NCBI RefSeq assembly: GCF_023650955.1
Contig: NZ_CP098039.1
Location: 992,001-1,056,000, forward strand
Direction: 5' to 3'
DNA from: Thermosynechococcus sp. HN-54
Lineage (GTDB): Bacteria > Cyanobacteriota > Cyanobacteriia > Thermosynechococcales > Thermosynechococcaceae
Length of the DNA: 64,000 bases
Position numbers and translations under genes: made by a program. Below are positions 57,288 to 64,000 of this stretch, one piece after another. The first letter of the stretch is position 1. Every line of letters starts with the position of its first letter. The notes under the pieces are model-generated. The model worked only from the letters and a program-made list of their open reading frames with translations, searched no databases and was not told where the DNA came from.

Positions 57288-58613
57288 ATGACCGCACTTG
57301 ATCCTGTGACTGGCTTTGATGCCCAGTCACCCCCCGATCCCCATCTGATTGATGCCTGTGTCCACTGCGGGTTTTGCCTCTCCACCTGTCCGAGTTATCG
57401 GGTGCTGGGGACTGAAATGGACTCTCCCCGTGGTCGCATTTACCTGATGGATGCCATTAACGAGGGACAAGTCCAACTGGCGGATGTCGTGCCGCACTTT
57501 GATTCCTGCTTGGGTTGCTTGGCCTGTGTCACCACCTGTCCATCGGGGGTTGAGTATGACAAGTTAATTGCTGCTACCCGTGTCCAAGTCCATCGTCATT
57601 ATCAGCGCCCCTTGGGCGATCGCTGGCTGCGGCAGTTGATTTTCCAAACGCTGCCCTACCCCCAACGGCTGCGTGCCCTCCTGTGGCCGCTCTGGCTCTA
57701 CCAAAAACTCGGCTTGGCAAATCTCGAAAAGCGGGTGGGACTCCTGAAACGGCTGCTGCCCAAGTCGCTTGCGGCTATGTATCAAATGCTACCGCCCCTT
57801 TCAACCAAAACATTTCGCGATCGCTCCCCTGAGGTCGTGCCCGCCCAAGGGAAACAGCGTGGCCGCGTGGGGGTGATTCTCGGCTGTGTCCAACGGCTCT
57901 TTTTGCCTGAAGTCAATGAAGCTACGATCTCCGTGTTAAGCGCCAATGGCTTTGAGGTGGTGCTGCCGCCGCAACAGGGGTGCTGTGGTGCCCTGCCCCA
58001 TCACCAAGGGGAGGAGGAGCAAGCGCAAACCCTAGCTCGCCAGATGATTGATTGTTTTGCGGCAGCCCATGTGGATGCCGTTTTGATTAATGCTTCAGGG
58101 TGTGGCCACACCCTCAAGGAGTACCACCACCTCTTGGCTGCTGACCCAGAGTATAGCGATCGCGCCCGTGACTTTGTGCAAAAGGTTGAAGATGTGCAGG
58201 TCTTCCTCGTCAAACAGGGGTTAGTGACCTCCTTGCATCCCTTGGGCGATCGCCCTCTAACCTTGGTCTATCAAGATGCCTGCCACATGATCCACGGCCA
58301 AAAAATTCGCCTTGAACCGCGTCAACTGCTGCGGCAAATTCCCCAAGTGCAACTGCGGGAACCCCTCGATGCAGCGCTATGCTGTGGCAGCGCCGGCGTT
58401 TACAACATTCTTCAACCCGATGTAGCCGCCGAACTGGGGCGCCAAAAGGTGCGCAACCTTCTGAATACTCGCCCTGATGTCATTGTCTCAGCCAATGTCG
58501 GTTGCACAATTCAATTGCGCCAATATCTCCAAGAGCAAGGCAGTACCGTCCCGATTTACCACCCGATGCAACTTCTCGATCGCGCGATTCGGAATGAGAG
58601 GCTACCCCTCTAG
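57288..58613 (+). CDS. glcF: Glycolate dehydrogenase iron-sulfur subunit GlcF
   Basis: The 441-residue product carries two ferredoxin-type [4Fe-4S] motifs (CVHCGFCLSTCPSY and CLGCLACVTTCPSG) in its first 90 residues and two C-terminal CCG/cysteine-rich motifs (QGCCGALPHHQGE and CCGSAGVYN) with flanking conserved cysteines, as in GlcF and LutA. It passes electrons from the flavin subunits toward the quinone pool. The end overlaps an opposite-strand gene by four bases. Confidence 0.92.
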   Translation: MTALDPVTGFDAQSPPDPHLIDACVHCGFCLSTCPSYRVLGTEMDSPRGRIYLMDAINEGQVQLADVVPHFDSCLGCLACVTTCPSGVEYDKLIAATRVQVHRHYQRPLGDRWLRQLIFQTLPYPQRLRALLWPLWLYQKLGLANLEKRVGLLKRLLPKSLAAMYQMLPPLSTKTFRDRSPEVVPAQGKQRGRVGVILGCVQRLFLPEVNEATISVLSANGFEVVLPPQQGCCGALPHHQGEEEQAQTLARQMIDCFAAAHVDAVLINASGCGHTLKEYHHLLAADPEYSDRARDFVQKVEDVQVFLVKQGLVTSLHPLGDRPLTLVYQDACHMIHGQKIRLEPRQLLRQIPQVQLREPLDAALCCGSAGVYNILQPDVAAELGRQKVRNLLNTRPDVIVSANVGCTIQLRQYLQEQGSTVPIYHPMQLLDRAIRNERLPL

Positions 58614-59044
58614 GCCATGTCGGGGGGCGCACTGAGAACGGCCCGTACCTGAGCCAGCAGCATTTCGCGTCCCACTTCCCAGCCCCGCTCCCCATCCGCT
58701 TCAAGGATAATCAGGCTATCCACCGGCTCAGCCGCTAAAAGCTGAAACAGAAGGGGAATAATGGGCATCGCCACTGGGATTAACTGCTCATCACAGGCCT
58801 CTTGAGCCATTGCCTGACTGCCGTAGGCGTGGATAACGTTCTTTTGCTGATGGGGGGGGTGGCGTTCCTCAAGGGTAATCACCTGCCACTGGCCATCGCG
58901 GGTTTGCAGCACGTAATAAACCGTTTGCTGGTAGCGCTGGGCTTCTTCATAGAGGATGGGGGCGATCGCCTGAACAGCGCTCACCGTGGCGGGGTCATCA
59001 GGGGCGTTGGCAATCAGTTCGTCCACTTGGGTGAGTAAATCCAC
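58610..59044 (-). CDS. Conserved cyanobacterial-type protein, function unknown
   Basis: The 144-residue product has no motif I recognise. It opens VDLLTQVDELIANAPDD and contains ILYEEAQRYQQTVYYVLQTRDGQWQVITLEER and a C-terminal LIILEADGERGWEVGREM segment. Mixed alpha/beta, no membrane segment. GTG 59044 follows GGAGG by four bases; the frame also opens at TTG 59062. Possible homologues are annotated only as hypothetical. It is 21 bp downstream of the next membrane gene on the same strand and overlaps the glcF stop by four bases. Confidence 0.6.
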   Translation of the reverse strand: MDLLTQVDELIANAPDDPATVSAVQAIAPILYEEAQRYQQTVYYVLQTRDGQWQVITLEERHPPHQQKNVIHAYGSQAMAQEACDEQLIPVAMPIIPLLFQLLAAEPVDSLIILEADGERGWEVGREMLLAQVRAVLSAPPDMA

Positions 59045-59065
59045 AACGCCTCCTTTTGGCAAGAA

Positions 59066-59437
59066 CTACTCCTTGACTTCAAGGGTATCGAGATCAAGGG
59101 CACGGGAGCCACCCGTACTGAGAATGCTCAGCACTTTCCCCAGTTGATACCACACTAAAAGGGCAGTGGCCAGCGTCAGCACAAAGGCGATCGCCATACT
59201 CATCCCAGCCCCAAAGCCATAGGTCCACAGCCCTGCCATCAGGAACAGCCAAATGCCAATGGAAATGCCCAAGTAGGGCAATTGCAGTTGGAGGCCGCGC
59301 AATTGGCTAAGGACACGGGTGGAGCGACTGCGATTCCATTCTTGGACACTTTGCTTCAGCGTGGCTTCAAAGGCTTTACCACTGGTCAGCCCCATAAAAA
59401 TACCCGCCAGCAGGAGGACAATCGGTGGATCAAACAC
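59066..59437 (-). CDS. Small membrane protein, function unknown
   Basis: From GTG 59437 the product is 123 residues with three hydrophobic helices (PPIVLLLAGIFMG, YLGISIGIWLFLMAGLWTYGF and MAIAFVLTLATALLVWY), a soluble loop between the first and second, and a short acidic tail (ALDLDTLEVKE). The frame reaches back to 59581 but that would overlap ubiB and lacks a site. It starts 55 bp after the UbiB-type gene. I do not recognise the family. Confidence 0.55.
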   Translation of the reverse strand: MFDPPIVLLLAGIFMGLTSGKAFEATLKQSVQEWNRSRSTRVLSQLRGLQLQLPYLGISIGIWLFLMAGLWTYGFGAGMSMAIAFVLTLATALLVWYQLGKVLSILSTGGSRALDLDTLEVKE

Positions 59438-59492
59438 GGAATACCTAACCCTTATTGGACGCTCAGGAACGGTTGATAACCGCTCTCCAGCC

Positions 59493-61202
59493 TTAGCTAG
59501 CAACGGCCAAGGAACTGTTCTCTTCTTCCTTACCGAGGGTATGGGACACTGAGGCCTTGAGGGCTTCCCATGCCACATCAATAAAGAAAAGGGGACGCAG
59601 ATCAGACTTGATCAAATTCCAAAGGCGCTGCACCTCTTCAGTGTGGAGACGGTCATCTTCGGTTAACGCTAGCACAATTTGCCGCCGCAGGTACTGCCCC
59701 TCCTCAGAAAAAAGGTACTGCAACCCCAATGTGGCCGTTGGCGCCAGATTAAAGTGCTGATCCTGACGGGCAATCGTAATCAGATTTTCCAGTCGTTGCC
59801 ATTGGAGACGACCATCCTTGAAGAGGACATCGAGCAGGCGTCGCCGCAGTTGGGGGGATTCTCCTTGGAGCAGACGCCGTGCCACATAGGGATAGCTGAC
59901 ATCAACAATGCGGAAATTGGGGTTGAGGCACAGCGCAATACCCTCTTGGGTGACAAGGGAGCGAATAATCAAGGCAAACTTAGCGGGAACGCGGAAGGGG
60001 TAAGCATACATCAACTCCGAGAAGCGATCAGTGATCACCTTGAAGTTGAATTCCCGCACACTGGAGCCAATCACCTCCTCAAAGACCGATTCAAGGGCAG
60101 GAATAATTGGCGTCATGTCGGTTTCGGGAGTAAGAAATCCCAATTTGACAAAATCTTCAGCCAGTGCTGGATAGTCCTTATTCACCAAATGAACCACTGC
60201 ATCCACGAGGGACTCTTTGGTGCTCTCCTCCAGTTGATCCATCATGCCAAAGTCAATGTAGGCCATACGGCCATCGGGCATGGCAAAGAGGTTCCCTGGG
60301 TGCGGATCGGCATGGAAGAAGCCAAATTCCAAGAGTTGCCGCAGTCCCGAAATCACCCCCACACGGATTAGCTCATCGGGATCAACGCCCGCAGCTACCA
60401 TGCAATCGGTACGGGTGAGCTTAATGCCGTGGATCCACTCCAAGGTCAGCACATGCTCACTGGTGTACTCCCAGTAGATTTTGGGTACCTTGACCGTCGG
60501 ATCGTCGCGGAAGTTGGCAGCAAATTTCTCGGCATTGCGCCCTTCATTGAGGTAGTCAATCTCTTCGTAGAGCTTGCGGCCAAATTCATCCACAATGTCC
60601 CGCAGATCGTGGCAGAGGTTAATGGGCAAAAAGGGCTTAACCCACTGCACCAAGAGGCGAATTAAGAAGAGATCGCGGGTAATGACGGGCAACAGATTGG
60701 GACGCTGGACTTTGACAGCTACTTCCTCACCACTATGGAGTTTGGCGCGATAAACTTGACCGAGACTGGCGGCGGCCACAGGGTGCGGTGAGAATTCGGC
60801 GAAAATATCGCCCAAATTTAGCCGCAGATCCCGCTCAATGATCGCAATGGCAATCTCATTGGGAAAGGGAGGGAGCTTATCTTGTAGTAGCGTCAGTTCT
60901 TCAAGGTAGTCAGGGCGAACTAGATCAGGGCGGGTAGAGAGGGCTTGACCCACTTTGATAAAGGTGGGGCCTAAACGAATCAGAAGTTTGCGCAGTTGCA
61001 TCGCTCGCAGGGGACGCTGACTTTCCTGTTGCCCCAACCACTTGTCCCACTGCAGGAGCAGCCAAAATGTTAAGAAAGATACTGAGATGTTCAAGAACCG
61101 CCAGAGGACGAGCCAAGGGTGTCGCCAGTAGTAGCGAGCGATCGCCTCAGGATCATAGCGACGATGACCAGCACTGGGGACAGCAGAAATACGGGCAGTC
61201 AC
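59493..61202 (-). CDS. ABC1/AarF (UbiB-family) atypical kinase
   Basis: The 569-residue product has the ABC1 N-terminal KxGQ motif (KVGQALSTRPDLVRP), an Ala-rich nucleotide loop (AAASLGQVYRAKL), catalytic region with HADPHPGNLF and YIDFGMMDQL, and a C-terminal membrane part. In cyanobacteria and plastids such kinases (ABC1K) regulate prenylquinone metabolism such as plastoquinone and tocopherol. One or two helices near residues 38-55 and the tail anchor it. A small membrane gene follows it. Confidence 0.87.
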   Translation of the reverse strand: MTARISAVPSAGHRRYDPEAIARYYWRHPWLVLWRFLNISVSFLTFWLLLQWDKWLGQQESQRPLRAMQLRKLLIRLGPTFIKVGQALSTRPDLVRPDYLEELTLLQDKLPPFPNEIAIAIIERDLRLNLGDIFAEFSPHPVAAASLGQVYRAKLHSGEEVAVKVQRPNLLPVITRDLFLIRLLVQWVKPFLPINLCHDLRDIVDEFGRKLYEEIDYLNEGRNAEKFAANFRDDPTVKVPKIYWEYTSEHVLTLEWIHGIKLTRTDCMVAAGVDPDELIRVGVISGLRQLLEFGFFHADPHPGNLFAMPDGRMAYIDFGMMDQLEESTKESLVDAVVHLVNKDYPALAEDFVKLGFLTPETDMTPIIPALESVFEEVIGSSVREFNFKVITDRFSELMYAYPFRVPAKFALIIRSLVTQEGIALCLNPNFRIVDVSYPYVARRLLQGESPQLRRRLLDVLFKDGRLQWQRLENLITIARQDQHFNLAPTATLGLQYLFSEEGQYLRRQIVLALTEDDRLHTEEVQRLWNLIKSDLRPLFFIDVAWEALKASVSHTLGKEEENSSLAVAS

Positions 61203-61555
61203 AGCTTTTTCACCTTATTCTCTGAAACCCAACTTACTACAACCCTCTTCCCTTGCCATGGGTGTTTCCACGGAGCGCTTTTGGAAGCAACGTAAGCAAC
61301 CATCGCAATTATGAGGATTTTGTTGATCCCCGCCGTTAGAGGCGCTGATCTTTTTGGGTTTGCTTAAATATAGTATAGAAAACTACACATAAGTCCTGCT
61401 AATCAATAAAATTCTTAATAAAAGTTAAATTTTAGAGCCGAGGGGAGGAATCATGTTTTTACTCAGCCAGAGGCGCTTGCGGCGAATTCTAGTGGGTGCG
61501 GATTTGCCGATAATGGTACCGTAGGGCATCTTCTCATTCATACCCATACCCTTCC
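61203..61555. other. 353-bp upstream region of the DICT histidine kinase
   Basis: On the plus strand TTTTTG (61351-61356) and TATAGA (61374-61379) are 17 bp apart, a possible promoter. The stretch after it is AT-rich and leads to a 23-codon ORF at 61453. No tRNA or known RNA motif is recognised. Confidence 0.5.
61453..61524 (+). CDS. Possible 23-residue leader or small protein ahead of the histidine kinase
   Basis: ATG 61453 has GGGGAGG at 61442-61448, a strong ribosome-binding site, and encodes MFLLSQRRLRRILVGADL followed by PIMVP, then TAG. It is 31 bp before the histidine kinase ATG, whose own upstream region lacks a ribosome-binding site. It may be a leader peptide, a coupled upstream ORF or a stand-alone small protein. 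Amphipathic and basic. Existence is judged only from start signals. Confidence 0.4.
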   Translation: MFLLSQRRLRRILVGADLPIMVP

Positions 61556-63481
61556 ATGGCCAACAGGATCATTGCCACATCTGTTCTTGAAGAGTTGTTG
61601 GCGCGGTTGCCTCACCTGCGATCGCAACTGTACTTCAAGACATCGCTGACGGCGCTCTCCCATGCAATGGAGGATCAGGTTTTGGCCAATGAGGATGCGC
61701 CAATCATTATTGCCTGTTTTCAGCGGGAACGCTTTTATCGTCAAGAGGCCCATCGCTACCGACGCATTGCCACCAAATCCAATCACGTCTATGTCCTAGC
61801 GGCGCCCGAAACGGAGTTTACCAACTGCTCGGGGGACTATGAAACCGTTGCCTTTGATCCCGCCGATGCCCTGAGTCAAGAATGGCACTTGACGGTCTTG
61901 GGTAAAAATTACAGCACTTGCTTGGTATGCCGCGAAGTCCAGCGATCGCCCGCCCATCGCTTAGATGTGTTGCCCCCCATGGATGCGGCGCGTCGTTTTG
62001 AGGGCATTTGGACCTTTGATCGGCAAGTGGCGGCCACAGCGGCTGAACTGCTCCTGAATCGGATTCGTGAGTACCGCCCGGAACTCAAGGATAAACTTAA
62101 GGAGGCTCTGGGATTGGTGGCGAAGTATCGCCAAGTAGAGGGCTGCAATAGTGACCCTGCCCCCTTTGCCGATCGCTTGGTGACCTATCTGCAAGCAGGA
62201 CAATACAAGCAAATCAAGGCCTACCGCCAAATTGCCATTCAAGAGCGCAAGGAACGCCTCACCAACGCCATCACCACAGCCATTCGCAACTCCCTCAATC
62301 CCACGGAAATTCTCACGCGCGCGGTGGCAGAACTGGGGGAAGCCCTGAAAAGCGATCGCTGTCTCATCTACCGTTGCCGCAGTACCGATACCCGCGTGCG
62401 CATTGAGCACGAGTACACAAGCGGAACCCTACCGCCGTTGCAGTACCAGTATTGGCCGGTCAGCGAGCACCCCTACACACAACGGGCACTGGATCATCAG
62501 CAGGTGATTCAAGTGGATGATGTGGCGGCTGATCCCCACTACGATGCCCTGCGCTTTAAGCCCCTCGATGCTGCTGGGGTCAAGGCACTCCTGCTGGCGC
62601 CAGTGCTCTATCAAGGGCGGCTCCTTGGGATTGTCGAACTGCACCGCGGCGAACCGTTGCCTTGGCACGATATGGACGCAGAATTGGTGGAGGCGATCGC
62701 CACCCAAGTGGGGGTTGCCCTGATTCAGGCAGAGGCCTATGCGGATCTAGAGGAACTGAATGCCCAACTGGAGGCCTTGGATCGCACCCGCAGCAATCTG
62801 ATTGCCATTACCGGTCACGAACTGCGCACGCCCCTTTCGACCATTCAAGTCTGCCTCGAAAGCCTAGCCAGCGAACCCGATATGGATCCAGAACTGCGGC
62901 AGGTGATGCTGAGTACTGCGTTGGCCGATGCGGAGCGGATGCGGAAACTCATTCAGGACTTTCTCACGCTCTCGCAGTTGGAAAGTGGTCGTGTCCAATG
63001 GCGACCGGAACCACTGCCGTTGCAGGAACTGGTGGATTTGGCGCTAAGTAGCTTACGCACCCCTAAGGATCAACTGCCGACGATTCGGATGGCGTTGCCC
63101 AAGGAATTGCCCTTGATCCGAGCCGATGGGGAATGGCTAGTGGAGGTGCTCTCGAAGCTACTCGATAATGCCTGTAAGTTTACGGAACAGTCGGGTCAAG
63201 TTTCCATTGCGGCAAAACCCCGTCCTGATGGTTTGCTGGAAGTGACGGTGGCTGATACTGGGCGGGGGATTGAACCGGATCGTCTGGAAACAATTTTTGA
63301 TCGCTTTTATCAAGAAGAGGGGGCACTGCGGCGCTCGACGGGTGGCACAGGCTTGGGTTTAGCCATCTGTCGCCAGATCATTACCAATCTGGGGGGACAA
63401 ATTTGGGCAGAGTCGGCGGGGCGCGATCGCGGTAGTGAATTCCACTTTACGATTCCCATTGCTGAGCCTTTTTCTGGATAG
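61556..63481 (+). CDS. Sensor histidine kinase with DICT and GAF domains
   Basis: The 641-residue product opens with a DICT sensory domain (about 1-190: SLTALSHAMEDQVLANEDAPIIIACFQRERFYRQEAHRY), then a GAF domain (about 245-400), a coiled linker (YADLEELNAQLEALDRTRSNL), a HisKA domain with phospho-acceptor His 421 in GHELRTPLSTIQ, and a HATPase domain with N box LLDNACKF, DTGRGIEPD and GTGLGLAICRQI. No membrane helix or phytochrome Cys is seen, so the sensed cue is unknown. No response regulator is adjacent. Confidence 0.92.
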   Translation: MANRIIATSVLEELLARLPHLRSQLYFKTSLTALSHAMEDQVLANEDAPIIIACFQRERFYRQEAHRYRRIATKSNHVYVLAAPETEFTNCSGDYETVAFDPADALSQEWHLTVLGKNYSTCLVCREVQRSPAHRLDVLPPMDAARRFEGIWTFDRQVAATAAELLLNRIREYRPELKDKLKEALGLVAKYRQVEGCNSDPAPFADRLVTYLQAGQYKQIKAYRQIAIQERKERLTNAITTAIRNSLNPTEILTRAVAELGEALKSDRCLIYRCRSTDTRVRIEHEYTSGTLPPLQYQYWPVSEHPYTQRALDHQQVIQVDDVAADPHYDALRFKPLDAAGVKALLLAPVLYQGRLLGIVELHRGEPLPWHDMDAELVEAIATQVGVALIQAEAYADLEELNAQLEALDRTRSNLIAITGHELRTPLSTIQVCLESLASEPDMDPELRQVMLSTALADAERMRKLIQDFLTLSQLESGRVQWRPEPLPLQELVDLALSSLRTPKDQLPTIRMALPKELPLIRADGEWLVEVLSKLLDNACKFTEQSGQVSIAAKPRPDGLLEVTVADTGRGIEPDRLETIFDRFYQEEGALRRSTGGTGLGLAICRQIITNLGGQIWAESAGRDRGSEFHFTIPIAEPFSG

Positions 63482-63536
63482 GAATCTCCTCAGGCACGAA
63501 TCCCCTTAACATAGACACCAATGATAGGTAGCAACC

Positions 63537-64000
63537 GTGGCACCATCCTTTGCCGATACCGCCATTGACATTTTGATTGACTTGGCCGAGCGGGGCGAAA
63601 TTGACCCGTGGGATATTCAAGTGATTGATGTCTTTGATCGCTGTTTGGCGGAGTTGGCGCGTCGGGGGGAACCGAGTTTGAGTGAGTCAGGACAGGCTTT
63701 TTTGTATGCAGCCATGCTGGTACTCCTGAAGAGCGATCGCCTGATGACTGTTGCTGAACCAGCGCCAGAGGTGGAAACGGTTGCAGAATCCCCAGAGATT
63801 CCTGAGAACCCCTCCATAGGTGTTTGGCCGACTGCCCTAGAGCAGCATTTACGTCGTCGTCCGGTGGCTCCCCCGCAGCAGCGTCGCCGCGTCACCCTTG
63901 AGGAGCTGATTGCTCACCTGAAAACAATGGCGGTTCAGAGCGATCGCGCCCAGATGTTGCGGTCTCATCAACCCCGCCGTCGTCGCCGGCCGACAACCCT
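63537..64000 (+). CDS. scpA: Segregation and condensation protein A, 3' end beyond the window
   Basis: From GTG 63537 the frame stays open to the window edge (154 codons). ADTAIDILIDLAERGEIDPWDIQVIDVFDRCLAEL is the ScpA N-terminal domain; SGQAFLYAAMLVLLKSDRL follows, and RRVTLEELIAHLKTM begins the next conserved block. ScpA is the kleisin that bridges SMC heads. An acidic/Pro linker and Arg-rich stretches are cyanobacterial features. Only a weak ribosome-binding site is present. Confidence 0.85.
   Translation, partial: MAPSFADTAIDILIDLAERGEIDPWDIQVIDVFDRCLAELARRGEPSLSESGQAFLYAAMLVLLKSDRLMTVAEPAPEVETVAESPEIPENPSIGVWPTALEQHLRRRPVAPPQQRRRVTLEELIAHLKTMAVQSDRAQMLRSHQPRRRRRPTT

Noticed and set aside
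59679-60371. Plus-strand frame of 230 codons antisense to the ABC1 kinase
   Set aside because: It overlaps the strongly supported kinase and shows no motif.

Overview
The window is chromosomal DNA from a unicellular cyanobacterium, most like the Thermosynechococcus group. The cyanobacterial assignment rests on the very frequent HIP1 palindrome GCGATCGC and on lineage-typical genes: the SbtA/SbtB bicarbonate system, glycolate dehydrogenase subunits GlcE/GlcF, a NatD-type permease, a LapA-like protein, an ABC1 kinase, a DICT-domain histidine kinase, and a glutamine-synthetase inactivating factor behind a glutamine riboswitch. The genus is an impression from memory and was not tested. Most of the window is compact housekeeping DNA. 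I see no insertion sequence, prophage, CRISPR array or rRNA operon.

Layout. 1-3 kb: end-truncated sdhB, a small YnfA-type membrane protein, sbtA-sbtB, and tRNA-Gly(GCC), whose promoter is embedded in the sbtAB terminator. 3-16.4 kb, minus strand: uvrC, an M61 peptidase, rpsJ, the str operon (rpsL-rpsG-fusA-tufA), rsmE, a methyltransferase broken by an in-frame stop, pepA, a glyoxalase-fold protein and an orphan efflux adaptor. 16.5-20.5 kb, plus strand: avtA, a frameshifted DUF2887/Rpn-type gene, hemA and yraN. 20.5-25.5 kb, minus strand: an MscS channel with a cyclic-nucleotide domain, half of a Gdt1-type transporter, a tiny basic protein, dnaK and queC.

25.6-30.5 kb is the least ordinary part. 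After an oxidoreductase, an unknown Cys-rich protein and a phosphopantetheinyl transferase come four minus-strand genes: a protein joining a restriction-endonuclease-like domain to a ParA ATPase, followed by three tandem paralogues of a tail-anchored coiled-coil protein, one with exact 18-residue internal repeats. 30.7-44.8 kb: rpsB-tsf; a minus-strand purL-purF-S9 peptidase-ribE run; a SNAT-like acetyltransferase; ppx; natD; gcvH; def; lapA and small membrane proteins.

44.8-49.4 kb: an aldose-1-epimerase-like gene, trpE, an NtcA-like regulator, then gifB (IF17) preceded by a textbook glutamine riboswitch and a near-consensus NtcA site, and an MshEN-like protein. 49.9-58.6 kb: fmdA-fmdB, nurA-lnt, a DUF3598 protein, and a REC-PAS regulator overlapping glcE-glcF. 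58.6-64 kb: two unknown genes, an ABC1/UbiB kinase, a 353-bp gap holding a 23-codon ORF with a strong ribosome-binding site, a DICT-GAF histidine kinase, and the start of scpA.

Carbon and nitrogen status link several loci: bicarbonate uptake (SbtAB), photorespiratory glycolate oxidation (GlcEF) with glycine cleavage (GcvH), and glutamine feedback (GifB).
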